Positions 1-8,298 of a stretch of 64,000 nucleotides of DNA are shown piece by piece. A program made the position numbers and the translations under genes. The stretch's first letter is position 1. Every line of letters starts with the position of its first letter. Origin of the DNA: Erythrobacter ani (lineage in GTDB: Bacteria; Pseudomonadota; Alphaproteobacteria; Sphingomonadales; Sphingomonadaceae); NCBI RefSeq assembly GCF_019204025.1, contig NZ_JAGSPB010000001.1:1116001-1180000 (forward strand), given 5' to 3'. Below the pieces are notes generated by a model. That model did no database searches and was not told the origin of the DNA. It saw only the letters and a program-made list of their open reading frames with translations.

Positions 1-2
1 CT

Positions 3-353
3 GATCTACAGGTTAGACTGGTAGAATCGCGGGCACGCCGCGTTGCTTTCCTTAAGGATTGCGTCGAAAAACTCGGTTTGGATCGATGCCAAGTCCTGGG
101 CGATCGGCTAGAGCGTGTTCAGCCATTCCACGCCAGTGTCATATCGGCACGTGCATTCGCGCCCCTCGATAAACTTTTGCGATTATCCGCACCCTTCTCC
201 ACAGCGGCCACCACCCATCTATTGCCCAAAGGACGGTCTGCGGCGCACGAATTGGAACAGCAAAAAGCACCGATTCGGAAAATGTTTCACGTGGAACAGT
301 CATTGACCGATCGCGATGCAGGCATCATCGTGAGTTCTCCGAGCCACAAATAG
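3..353 (+). CDS. rsmG: 16S rRNA (guanine-N7)-methyltransferase RsmG, 3' part only
   Basis: This is an open frame entering from the window edge, with 116 residues to the stop. RsmG (GidB) uses SAM to methylate G527 of 16S rRNA. The visible part contains the stretch LVESRARRVAFLK and the motif ISARAFAPL, both typical of the Rossmann core of RsmG. It is followed by a short C-terminal tail that includes MFHVEQ. The N-terminal SAM loop lies outside the window. The order rsmG-parA-parB is a common replication-origin-proximal arrangement in Alphaproteobacteria. The codons for MFHVEQ coincide with a parS-like palindrome (see the site at 283-298), which may explain the unusual tail. Identification is secure from context and motifs. 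Confidence 0.87.
   Translation, partial: DLQVRLVESRARRVAFLKDCVEKLGLDRCQVLGDRLERVQPFHASVISARAFAPLDKLLRLSAPFSTAATTHLLPKGRSAAHELEQQKAPIRKMFHVEQSLTDRDAGIIVSSPSHK
283..298. promoter_or_regulatory. parS: parS centromere-like site inside rsmG
   Basis: The 16-mer TGTTTCACGTGGAACA differs at one position from the conserved bacterial parS palindrome TGTTTCACGTGAAACA. It lies within the rsmG reading frame, about 95 bp upstream of parA. ParB family proteins bind such sites, load as CTP-dependent clamps and spread. The match to consensus and the position beside parAB are seen directly. Binding is inferred. Confidence 0.85.
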
Positions 354-393
354 CGCAAATCGGGCGCAGAAAGGGCCATCAGGCACGAAAATC

Positions 394-1170
394 ATGCTGA
401 CCATAGCGATAGCGAACCAAAAGGGTGGGGTGGGCAAGACCACAACAGCGATCAACATGGCAACCGCCATGGCGGCGACTGGGTGGCGAACACTTCTTAT
501 CGATCTCGACCCCCAAGGGAACGCATCGACCGGAATGGGCGTGGATTCAGCCGCACGTGGGATTTCGAGCTACGATTTGCTCGTCGATGAAGCTCCGCTA
601 GCCGATGCTGTAGTTGAAACGAGCATACCTGGCCTGGACCTCGTTCCGGCGACTCAGGATTTAAGCGGCGCTGAAATCGAACTTGTTTCGGTCGAAGAGA
701 GGACCGCGCGATTGCGCAAGGCGCTAAATGATCACCGTGGGCACGAGATTTGCTTTATCGATTGCCCACCCTCGCTGGGTCTTCTTACGCTGAATGCATT
801 GTGCGCCGCGGACACGCTGCTAGTCCCGCTCCAATGCGAATTTTTCGCGCTCGAGGGCCTCAGCCAGCTTCTGCAGACGGTGGAGCGGGTGCAGCAGCGG
901 TTCAACCCATCGCTCGACATCATCGGTGTCGCGCTGACCATGTTCGACCGACGCAATCGCCTCACCGACCAGGTCTCCGACGATGTCCGCGACTGTCTCG
1001 GCAATTTGGTGTTTGAAACCGTTATTCCGCGCAATGTCCGGCTTTCCGAAGCCCCCAGTCACGGGCTCCCCGCGCTTGTTTACGACCATGCCTGCACGGG
1101 CAGCCGCGCCTATATTTCGCTAGCGCGCGAATTGATCGGTCGTTTTCCGCCTGAAAGGCAGGCCGCATGA
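394..1170 (+). CDS. parA: Chromosome partitioning ATPase ParA (Soj)
   Basis: A 258-residue ParA/MinD-type ATPase that forms nucleoid-bound gradients and pulls ParB-parS complexes apart during chromosome segregation. The deviant Walker A motif KGGVGKTT is at residues 10-17 with both signature lysines. DPQGNAST at 39-46 is the ParA switch/Walker A' region, and FIDCPPSLG near 121-129 is Walker B. It has no N-terminal DNA-binding extension, so this is the short chromosomal type, not the long plasmid type. Its stop overlaps the parB start by four bases, so the two are translated as a unit. The parS-like site lies just upstream in rsmG. Confidence 0.96.
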   Translation: MLTIAIANQKGGVGKTTTAINMATAMAATGWRTLLIDLDPQGNASTGMGVDSAARGISSYDLLVDEAPLADAVVETSIPGLDLVPATQDLSGAEIELVSVEERTARLRKALNDHRGHEICFIDCPPSLGLLTLNALCAADTLLVPLQCEFFALEGLSQLLQTVERVQQRFNPSLDIIGVALTMFDRRNRLTDQVSDDVRDCLGNLVFETVIPRNVRLSEAPSHGLPALVYDHACTGSRAYISLARELIGRFPPERQAA

Positions 1171-2141
1171 ACAAGAACACCGATCCAATACGTTTTTCGG
1201 TCCCTCAACGGGGCCCTGCTGACAAGAAAAAGAAGCTGGGGAAGGGGCTCGGTGCCCTGCTGGGGGAGACGAGGCGCGAAGAACCGCTTGTCAGAGCCCC
1301 TGGGCCCGATGCGGATATCGAGCCGGATTCGGATAGTGGATCGCCGCTCAAGACACTTTCTACGGCGTCGATTTCACCGCTACCGGGCAACCCTCGTAAG
1401 CACTTCGATGAGAAAGCGCTGGATGAACTAGCAGCATCGATCGCGAAACGCGGCGTAATCCAGCCCATCATCGTCCGTCCGCAGGGTAATGGAAGATATC
1501 AGCTCGTCGCGGGGGAACGGCGTTGGCGCGCGGCACAGAAGGCCGGGCTGCACGAGCTGCCGGCGCTTGTCCGTGAACTCGATGACCGCGAAGTGATGGC
1601 GCTCGCGCTGATCGAGAACCTTCAACGCGAAGATCTCAATCCGGTCGAAGAAGCGCGGGCTTATCAAAGACTTGCTGACGATGAGGGTATGACCCAGGCA
1701 GAAATCGCCCGGATGGTCGAAAAATCGCGCAGCCATGTGGCCAATATTCAGCGACTCTTAGGTCTCCCTGCGGCGATTCTCGATCTGGTCGAAGGCGGGA
1801 AACTCTCAATGGGGCATGCGCGCGCTTTGATCGGCCACGAGGACGCGGCAACGCTGGCCAATCAGGCCGTAAGTGAAAACTTGTCGGTGCGCGAGATCGA
1901 GAAAATGGTCCGCAAGGTCGCAAAAAGCGTGAAAGAGGGGACTGCCAAGCCTATCGACAATCGCAGTTCGGCGGACGATGCCGACATCGCGGCTGTTCAA
2001 AATCATTTGGAGGAGTTTCTCGGGCTGCCCGTTCGGATCAAGGCGGATGCTGATCCGCGTACCGGCTCGATTTCGATCCGCTACGGCTCACTCGATCAGC
2101 TCGATCTGGTTTGCCAGCGTCTGACGGGCGGAGATTTCTGA
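1167..2141 (+). CDS. parB: Chromosome partitioning protein ParB (Spo0J)
   Basis: A 324-residue ParB-family CTPase clamp and parS-binding protein. The N-terminal KLGKGLGALLG (23-33) is the ParA-contacting segment. NPRKHFD (75-81) and GERRWRAA (116-123) belong to the CTP-binding ParB/Srx fold. A helix-turn-helix follows, including the stretch SRSHVANIQRLLGLP, which reads parS. The C-terminal 50 or so residues form the dimerisation domain. The linker at residues 34-65 is acidic and low-complexity. The start overlaps parA by four bases. The gene ends the operon, and a converging gene lies downstream. Confidence 0.96.
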   Translation: MNKNTDPIRFSVPQRGPADKKKKLGKGLGALLGETRREEPLVRAPGPDADIEPDSDSGSPLKTLSTASISPLPGNPRKHFDEKALDELAASIAKRGVIQPIIVRPQGNGRYQLVAGERRWRAAQKAGLHELPALVRELDDREVMALALIENLQREDLNPVEEARAYQRLADDEGMTQAEIARMVEKSRSHVANIQRLLGLPAAILDLVEGGKLSMGHARALIGHEDAATLANQAVSENLSVREIEKMVRKVAKSVKEGTAKPIDNRSSADDADIAAVQNHLEEFLGLPVRIKADADPRTGSISIRYGSLDQLDLVCQRLTGGDF

Positions 2142-2200
2142 GCCACCGGGAAAAGTTGCGCCGCGCGACTTTTGTGCGCGCCACAATGGCAGGGATGGGC

Positions 2201-2698
2201 CTAGATACGGCCGGCCAGCAACCCTGCCAATTGCTCCAGACCTGCGGCATCCTGCGATGTGAATCGCGCTTTCTCCGGGCTATCGAGATCAATCACGGCG
2301 GTAACCGCGCCATCGCGGAATATCGGAACGACAAGTTCCGACTGGCTCGCAGCGTCGCAGGCGATGTGGCCCGGAAAGGCGTGTACGTCTTCGATGAGCT
2401 GCGTTTCGCCAGTGGATACGGCCGTCCCGCACACACCCTGGCCTAATGGAATGCGAATGCATGCCGGGCGACCCACAAACGGCCCCAGGACCAGCTCGTC
2501 TCCGCCTGACTTCGACGGGCCGACACGATAAAATCCCGCCCAATTGAGGTTCGGCAGAAATTCCCAGAGAAGCGCTGCGACATTGGCCATGTTTGCCACC
2601 GCGTCGGGCTCGCCAGCTGTCAGCCCATCGGCGGCCTGGCACAACTGGCGATACCGCTCTCCTGTATCGAGCGCCGTGTCGGGTTTAAAATCGTACAT
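2201..2698 (-). CDS. msrC: Free methionine-(R)-sulfoxide reductase (GAF domain)
   Basis: A 165-residue single-GAF-domain protein matching the fRMsr family, which reduces free methionine-R-sulfoxide in the cytoplasm with thioredoxin as recycler. The three family cysteines are present at residues 80 (GRPACIRIP), 90 (GVCGTA) and 114 (GHIACDA), with the spacing of the characterised E. coli enzyme (84/94/118). The DVHAFPGHIACD block is diagnostic. Length is normal. The gene is divergent from the sugar dehydrogenase, with about 60 bp between the preferred starts. It is convergent with parB, with no obvious terminator in the 59-bp gap. Confidence 0.92.
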   Translation of the reverse strand: MYDFKPDTALDTGERYRQLCQAADGLTAGEPDAVANMANVAALLWEFLPNLNWAGFYRVGPSKSGGDELVLGPFVGRPACIRIPLGQGVCGTAVSTGETQLIEDVHAFPGHIACDAASQSELVVPIFRDGAVTAVIDLDSPEKARFTSQDAAGLEQLAGLLAGRI

Positions 2699-2761
2699 CG
2701 ACTTTCCTTGAATGCGTTACGCTGTTGCCGCAAGCGGATTGCGGCTCTATTTCCTTCGCAC

Positions 2762-4243
2762 ATGGCTATTCTTCGCAAGCTCGCAATTGGTTTTGTCGTC
2801 CTGATCGCTGTTCTCGGCATCGCATTCTATTTCCTGTCGCGCGGCGACACTGCCGATCTGTCGGTCGAGGAAGTCGCAGGACTAGATCCGACGCTGCAGG
2901 AGCCGGATCCCGAAACCTTCCCAACTGTTCAGATCGCGGAGCCAGTCGGTTGGGCCGACGGCGACCTTCCGACAGCGGCGGAGGGTCTCAGCGTCAATCG
3001 CTTTGCCGAGGGCCTGGATCACCCACGCGTGCTATATACGCTGCCCAACGGCGACGTTCTCGTCACGCTGACCCGCGCACCCAAGGTCGAAGCGGACGGC
3101 GACGGCGGCATCATGGATACGATCCGAGGCTGGGTTGCGTCTTTCCTGTTTGAAAAAGCCGGTTCCGCCGGAGAATCGCCTAACCAGATCGTCATGCTGC
3201 GCGATTCCGACGGAGATGGCATCGCCGAAATACAAACAGCCATCCGAGAACAGGACCTCGACTCCCCTTCGGGAATGAGCTGGAACGATGGCAAGCTTTA
3301 TGTCGCCAATCACAACGCGGTGCTCGAATTCGATTACGAGCTCGGCAGCAACACGGTTTCGGGCGACCCGCGCAAGTTGATGGACCTGCCCCCCGGCGGC
3401 GGCCACTGGATGCGCAATATGGAAATCCACCCGGATGGCGACCGTTTGTTCATCGCTGTCGGCTCGGTCAGCAATATCGGCGAAAGCGGCATGGACGTAG
3501 AACAAGGCCGCGCGATGATCTGGGAGTACAACCTCACCACCAACCGTCAGCGCCAGTTCGCTCTTGGCCTGCGGAATGCCAACGGACTCGATTTCAGCCC
3601 TTGGTCGGGCGAGCTATGGACGACCGTGAACGAGCGCGACATGCTGGGATCCGACCTGGTGCCGGACTATCTCACCAATGTGCCGATCGGTGCGCAATAT
3701 GGCTGGCCGTGGGTCTATTACAAGAACAACATTGATCGCCGTGTTGAAGCACCAATGCCCGCCTATCTCATTGAATATACAAGGAATCCTGTCTACGCCG
3801 TCGGACCGCACGTCGCCGCTCTAGGGCTTGTGTTCACCAAAGAAGGCCACCTCATGGGCGAGGACTTCTCCAGCGGAGCCTTCATCGCTCGGCACGGATC
3901 GTGGAATCGCAAACCGCCGTCGGGTTACGACGTGGTGTATGTTGAATTCGACGAACGCGGAAACCCGGTGGGTAAGCCAGTCGAACTCCTGGGCGGTTTC
4001 CTAAACAACGATGGCACGACAAAGGGCCGCCCGACCTGGGTTGAGTGGGCCGGAGACGGATCGTTGCTGGTGTCGGACGACACGGCCGGGATAATCTGGC
4101 GCGCTGCCGCGCCCGATGCGCAGCCCGGTGCAGCCATCGCCCGGATCAGCGGTGAAGCCTTGCCGCCGCAGCGGGAGTTGCGCGATCCGCGCGCGACTTT
4201 CGAAGAGGATTATCTGAGGACGCAGGCAGGGCAGGCGCAATAA
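2762..4243 (+). CDS. PQQ-dependent sugar dehydrogenase-like protein (GSDH family), membrane-anchored
   Basis: About 493 residues. An N-terminal hydrophobic segment (KLAIGFVVLIAVLGIAFYFL) acts as signal anchor, so the domain should face the periplasm. The rest is a six-bladed glucose/sorbosone-dehydrogenase-type propeller. GPHVAALGL, a calcium-type DSDGDG loop, and the ARHGSWNRKPPSGY block are typical of the family. These enzymes oxidise sugars with PQQ. The substrate is unknown, and no PQQ biosynthesis genes are nearby. An in-frame ATG at 2708 would add 18 residues before the hydrophobic segment. I chose 2762 because the signal anchor then sits at the N-terminus. Neither start has a good ribosome binding site. 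Confidence 0.83.
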   Translation: MAILRKLAIGFVVLIAVLGIAFYFLSRGDTADLSVEEVAGLDPTLQEPDPETFPTVQIAEPVGWADGDLPTAAEGLSVNRFAEGLDHPRVLYTLPNGDVLVTLTRAPKVEADGDGGIMDTIRGWVASFLFEKAGSAGESPNQIVMLRDSDGDGIAEIQTAIREQDLDSPSGMSWNDGKLYVANHNAVLEFDYELGSNTVSGDPRKLMDLPPGGGHWMRNMEIHPDGDRLFIAVGSVSNIGESGMDVEQGRAMIWEYNLTTNRQRQFALGLRNANGLDFSPWSGELWTTVNERDMLGSDLVPDYLTNVPIGAQYGWPWVYYKNNIDRRVEAPMPAYLIEYTRNPVYAVGPHVAALGLVFTKEGHLMGEDFSSGAFIARHGSWNRKPPSGYDVVYVEFDERGNPVGKPVELLGGFLNNDGTTKGRPTWVEWAGDGSLLVSDDTAGIIWRAAAPDAQPGAAIARISGEALPPQRELRDPRATFEEDYLRTQAGQAQ

Positions 4244-4247
4244 GCGT

Positions 4248-5096
4248 TCAAGACGCGATCGCCTTACCCGCCTTACCCGCAATCTCGACCATGAATTGCC
4301 ACGCGGCGCGCCCCGATCGCTGGCCGCGTTCCACAGCCCAAGCCAGCGCTTCTTCATCCGTGAAGCTTATACCCAGCGGTTCGACATAGGTGCGGACAAT
4401 GTCGAGATATTCGTCCCTGCCACACGGGTGAAAGCCGACTGCAAGGCCGAAACGGTCGGCGAGCGCAAGTTTGTCATCAACGGCATCGCGCGGGTTCAAA
4501 GGCCCATTGTCTAAGCCGGGATCCTGTTCCTTTGCCTGACGAGTGAGAATGGCGCGCCGGTTGGACGTAACAGCCAAGCGGCAGTTGTCGGCTCGCGCCT
4601 CGACCCCGCCTTCGAGCCAGCTGCGCAATTTTCGAGGGCCTGCCATGTCGTCCTCGGCAAATCCCAGATCATCAATGAATATGACGAATTGCCGCGATAC
4701 GCCCGACAGCGCCTCAAACAGTTCTGGCAGGCTGTCGAGCGTGTGCGCCGCGACCTGCACCAATGCAAGCGCCCGGGGATCCTCGCTCTGGACGTCTTTC
4801 ACGCAAGCTCGGACGAGCGCCGATTTTCCCATTCCCCGCGCGCCCCAAAGCAACATGTCGTGCGCTGCCTGCCTTCGCGCAAACCGGCCTATGTTGTCAT
4901 GAACCCGCTTCTTTTGCGTGTCGATTGCGCGCAGCTGGTTCAGGCCGAGTGCTTGAAACACATGCAACTCACGCGCGCCCGCTCCCTCCCAGATGTAGGC
5001 GGGATGGGCCCGCCAATCGACCGGTGGAGGCGGTCGCTGGACAAGCCTCTCGAGCGCCACAGCGATACGCTCCAGGGGATCGCGCGGCTCGCTCAC
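4248..5096 (-). CDS. DUF815 family P-loop ATPase
   Basis: A 282-residue protein of the DUF815 family of AAA-like ATPases, for which no reaction is established. Walker A is GARGMGKS at residues 85-92 and Walker B is FVIFIDDLGF at 137-146. The stretch AVTSNRR resembles a sensor region. The C-terminal EEALAWAVERGQRSGRAAWQF is family-typical. The first 40 residues are proline-rich. The gene starts 12 bp after the acyl-CoA dehydrogenase stop and is probably co-transcribed with it. It converges with the sugar dehydrogenase, with only four bases between the two stops. The family assignment is firm; the cellular role is not known. Confidence 0.85.
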   Translation of the reverse strand: MSEPRDPLERIAVALERLVQRPPPPVDWRAHPAYIWEGAGARELHVFQALGLNQLRAIDTQKKRVHDNIGRFARRQAAHDMLLWGARGMGKSALVRACVKDVQSEDPRALALVQVAAHTLDSLPELFEALSGVSRQFVIFIDDLGFAEDDMAGPRKLRSWLEGGVEARADNCRLAVTSNRRAILTRQAKEQDPGLDNGPLNPRDAVDDKLALADRFGLAVGFHPCGRDEYLDIVRTYVEPLGISFTDEEALAWAVERGQRSGRAAWQFMVEIAGKAGKAIAS

Positions 5097-5108
5097 CGAC
5101 GGATTCCG

Positions 5109-6854
5109 CTACCCGGCAACAAGCTTGTCGCTTGGCAGGGTGTAGAGCAAATCCGCGCCTGCAATCGCGCTCGCCTTCAATCCGTGCGCCTCGGGCACGA
5201 TGTGGTCGAGGAAGAAGCGCACGCTCACGGGCTTGCTCTCCGCCAGGGCGGGCGCAGCACCGGCCGATACCGCCTTGTCCTGCTTCAGAAGCTGCCAGCC
5301 TGCGACGGCGACCGCTGCCATCGTGCAGAACGGGACGCTGCCCGCAAGCCGATCATCGAGGCTCGCTTCGTCGCGCATCCAGCGGACGATATGCGCGCAG
5401 TCCTTGGCCAGAGCCAGCAGCGTGGGTTGCTCCGCGGCGTCGCGGGCGATCTCATCGAAAAGGGCGATCATCGCTTCACCGCCCTCGATCCCCAATTTGC
5501 GGGTCACAAGGTCGGCGGCCTGAATGCCGTTGGTGCCTTCATAGATCGGAGCGATCCGCGAATCGCGCCAATGCTGCGCGGCGCCCGTTTCTTCGACGAA
5601 GCCCATGCCCCCGTGAATCTGGATACCGATGCCGGTGACTTCGACCCCGGTGTCCGTGCCCCACGCCTTTACCAACGGTACGAGGATCTCGGCGCGGTTC
5701 TTTGCATCACCGTCGCCAATCGTGCCGCGATCGACCTGGCCTGCGCAGTAATAGAGAAGCGCGCGCACGCCCTCGGTCAGAGCCTTCATGCGGAGGATCA
5801 TTCGGCGCACATCGGGATGTTCGATAATGGCGACCGGCGTTTTGTCCGGTGCGCCCGCGCGCGCTGATTGCACGCGGTCCATCGCATAGTACAGCGCCTG
5901 CTGGGTGGCGCGTTCGGCGATATGCGCGCCCTGATTGCCGACATTGATGCGCGCGTTGTTCATCATCGTGAACATCGCCAACAATCCGCGATTCTCCTGC
6001 CCGACAAGCTCGCCGATACACTCGTCGTTATCGCCATAGCTCATGACGCAGGTTGGCGAGGCATTGATGCCGAGCTTGTGCTCAAGGCTGACGCAGCGAA
6101 GATCGTTGCGGTTGCCGAGCGAGCCATCGTCGTTGACGTGATACTTGGGCACGAGGAACAGTGAAATCCCGCGCGATCCCTTGGGCGCATCAGGAAGGCG
6201 GGCGAGCACGAGGTGGATGATGTTTTCCGCCAGTTCGTGTTCACCCCAGGTGATGTAGATTTTCTGGCCTGCAATCTTGTATTTGCCTGCGTGCTCTCCT
6301 TCCTCGATCGGGACCGCTGTGGAGCGGAGTGCACCGACATCGCTGCCGGCCGCCGGCTCGGTCAGGTTCATCGTGCCCGACCACTTGCCGCTTACGAGAT
6401 CGGGCAGGTATTTCGTTTGCTGATCCTTGCTGCCATGGTGTTCGAGCGCCTCAATCGCGCCCACGGACAGCATCGGCAGCAGGTTGAAAGCCATGTTTGC
6501 CGCGCCGAGGTTCTCAAGGACGTTGCACGACAGGGTAAAGGGCAGGCCCTGACCACCGAATTCCTCAGGCGAGGCGATCGCGTTCCAACCCTGCTCGACA
6601 TAGGCATCGTACGCTTCCTTGAACCCGTCGGGCAGACGGACCACGCCGTTTTCGAGCTTCGCGCCTTCGAGGTCGCCGATGCGATTGAGCGGTGCGAACT
6701 CGCCTGCGGCGAATTGGCCAACACCCTCGACTATCGCCTCGACCAGGTCGGATTCGGCATGAGCGAATTTTTCGCTCTGGGTGAGCTCCTCTATCCCGGC
6801 ATTGACGCTAATGGCGAGCAGCTGGTCTTGGGTCGGCGGTGTATAGGGTGTCAC
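5109..6854 (-). CDS. Acyl-CoA dehydrogenase, DmdC/FadE-like long form
   Basis: A 581-residue FAD-dependent acyl-CoA dehydrogenase with the extended C-terminal domain of the DmdC group (3-methylmercaptopropionyl-CoA dehydrogenase and relatives). It introduces the alpha-beta double bond in acyl-CoA. Visible landmarks are NLTEPAAGSDVGALRS and the ITWGEHELAENIIHLVLAR strand for FAD and substrate contacts, and IYEGTNGIQAADLVTRKLG, which carries the catalytic glutamate of the YEGT motif. The first 80 residues form the acyl-CoA dehydrogenase N domain. Electrons would pass to EtfAB, encoded at the other end of this window. Substrate chain length cannot be told from sequence; a DMSP-specific role is possible but unsupported by neighbours. 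Confidence 0.9.
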   Translation of the reverse strand: MTPYTPPTQDQLLAISVNAGIEELTQSEKFAHAESDLVEAIVEGVGQFAAGEFAPLNRIGDLEGAKLENGVVRLPDGFKEAYDAYVEQGWNAIASPEEFGGQGLPFTLSCNVLENLGAANMAFNLLPMLSVGAIEALEHHGSKDQQTKYLPDLVSGKWSGTMNLTEPAAGSDVGALRSTAVPIEEGEHAGKYKIAGQKIYITWGEHELAENIIHLVLARLPDAPKGSRGISLFLVPKYHVNDDGSLGNRNDLRCVSLEHKLGINASPTCVMSYGDNDECIGELVGQENRGLLAMFTMMNNARINVGNQGAHIAERATQQALYYAMDRVQSARAGAPDKTPVAIIEHPDVRRMILRMKALTEGVRALLYYCAGQVDRGTIGDGDAKNRAEILVPLVKAWGTDTGVEVTGIGIQIHGGMGFVEETGAAQHWRDSRIAPIYEGTNGIQAADLVTRKLGIEGGEAMIALFDEIARDAAEQPTLLALAKDCAHIVRWMRDEASLDDRLAGSVPFCTMAAVAVAGWQLLKQDKAVSAGAAPALAESKPVSVRFFLDHIVPEAHGLKASAIAGADLLYTLPSDKLVAG

Positions 6855-6946
6855 GGGCGGATCTCGTCCTGTTTAATGGGTCGCTGGGCAACGGGAAAAG
6901 CGCCTTTTGCTTGGCAGCGCTTGCGTCAGAATATAGCGACCATGCG

Positions 6947-7912
6947 ATGAGCGACAAGGACGTTACGGAAGTGGTGGCAGCGGACGCAGCGGGGATCGCC
7001 CGCGCGGCGCAGATACTCGAATCCGGCGGACTGGTCGCAGTGCCCACCGAAACGGTCTACGGGCTTGCTGCGCGCGCCGACAGCGGCAATGCGGTGGCAA
7101 AGATTTACGCGGCGAAGGGGCGCCCCGATTTCAACCCGCTCATCGTACATGTTCGCGATCTCGAGCAGGCGCTCGAAATCGCTGATTTCGATGAACGCGC
7201 GTTCGATCTGGCCGCACGGTTCTGGCCCGGGCCGCTGACGCTTGTGTTGCCGCTGTGCGATAACGCGTCGATTGCGAGCGCGGTGACAGCTGGCCTTTCG
7301 ACCATTGCGCTGCGCCAACCTTCGCACCCGATGATGAAAGCCTTGCTCGCGAAACTCGGTCACCCGCTCGCTGCGCCTTCGGCCAATCGCAGCGAAGGGA
7401 TCAGCCCGACGCGCCCAGAGCATGTTCTGGGATCGCTGGGTTCGGAAATCCCGATGGTGCTGGATGGCGGACCGTGCGAACGCGGGGTGGAATCGACGAT
7501 CATCGCGCTGCGGGCAGGGGGTGGTTGGTCGCTTCTAAGACCGGGTCCGATCACGAAGGATTCGTTGGTTCGTATCCTTGGCACGGAAAGTGACGATGCC
7601 GACGACATGATTGAAGCGCCCGGCCAACTATCGCGCCATTACTCTCCCGGAAAGCCAGTGAGGCTGGAAGCGATGCGTGCCGAAGCGGGCGAATTCCTGA
7701 TAGGTTTCGGACCGGTTCGTGGTGACTGCAATCTGTCACCAGCAGGTGACCTGAAGGAGGCGGCCGCGCGCCTGTACAGCTGCCTTCACGAAGCGGCGCT
7801 GTCGAACAAGCGAGCAATTGCCGTTGCGCCGGTTCCGCACGAGGGAGTTGGACGCGCAATCAACGACCGGCTGGCGAGGGCGGCGACGCCGCCAGGTGCC
7901 GGGGCCGATTAA
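6947..7912 (+). CDS. tsaC2/sua5: Threonylcarbamoyl-AMP synthase (Sua5/TsaC)
   Basis: A 321-residue long-form Sua5. It makes threonylcarbamoyl-AMP from threonine, bicarbonate and ATP for the t6A37 modification of ANN-decoding tRNAs. The YrdC domain begins with GGLVAVPTETVYGLAA and contains KGRPDFNPLIVHV and SANRSEGISPT, which hold the nucleotide and threonine sites. The linker PGQLSRHYSPGKPV leads into the smaller Sua5 C-terminal domain. The frame is open from 6839, but the ATG at 6947 gives a normal N-terminus. It is divergent from the acyl-CoA dehydrogenase. Its stop overlaps the end of the converging lipoprotein gene by four bases. Confidence 0.93.
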   Translation: MSDKDVTEVVAADAAGIARAAQILESGGLVAVPTETVYGLAARADSGNAVAKIYAAKGRPDFNPLIVHVRDLEQALEIADFDERAFDLAARFWPGPLTLVLPLCDNASIASAVTAGLSTIALRQPSHPMMKALLAKLGHPLAAPSANRSEGISPTRPEHVLGSLGSEIPMVLDGGPCERGVESTIIALRAGGGWSLLRPGPITKDSLVRILGTESDDADDMIEAPGQLSRHYSPGKPVRLEAMRAEAGEFLIGFGPVRGDCNLSPAGDLKEAAARLYSCLHEAALSNKRAIAVAPVPHEGVGRAINDRLARAATPPGAGAD

Positions 7913-8241
7913 TCGCGATCCGGTTCGGCAGGAACGGTCGGCATTATTTCCTGAATTTCCGCGTAGGTTGCGCGCGCGTCTTCACAGGCTGCCTGGTCGC
8001 CGTCCCGGCAATCCTCGATCTCGTCGTTGTAACGACGGTCGAGCTTGCCCAATCGCTCTTCACGCTTGCGAATTTCGCGCCCGCGCTTCTCATCCGCTTC
8101 GGATTGACTGGTTGTCGCGAGATCGACGGCCTTGCTGCCGACCCGGATCGGGGCGGTGGCGACATCCGCGGCCGCCTTGACAAGGCAGCCCGACAGGACG
8201 GTCGACATGGCGATGACGGAAAGAACGGAAAGTGCTCGCAT
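7909..8241 (-). CDS. Small putative lipoprotein
   Basis: A 110-residue protein with a type II signal peptide. The hydrophobic stretch VLSVIAMSTVLSGC ends in the lipobox L-S-G-C at residues 16-19. The mature part is highly charged and probably helical (KRGREIRKREERLGKLDRR), with two cysteines in the EDCRDGDQAACEDA segment. No domain is recognised. It resembles small uncharacterised lipoproteins common in sphingomonads. It converges with sua5, overlapping by four bases. Confidence 0.72.
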   Translation of the reverse strand: MRALSVLSVIAMSTVLSGCLVKAAADVATAPIRVGSKAVDLATTSQSEADEKRGREIRKREERLGKLDRRYNDEIEDCRDGDQAACEDARATYAEIQEIMPTVPAEPDRD

Positions 8242-8298
8242 TCCGGGTGTTTGCGCGCGCTGACGCGCGAATGCAACCCGCCGAGAGCGGCTAACGAG

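Noticed and set aside
4689..5867. A 392-codon open frame opposite the DUF815 ATPase and acyl-CoA dehydrogenase
   Set aside because: It crosses two real genes on the other strand and has no motif or plausible ribosome binding site.
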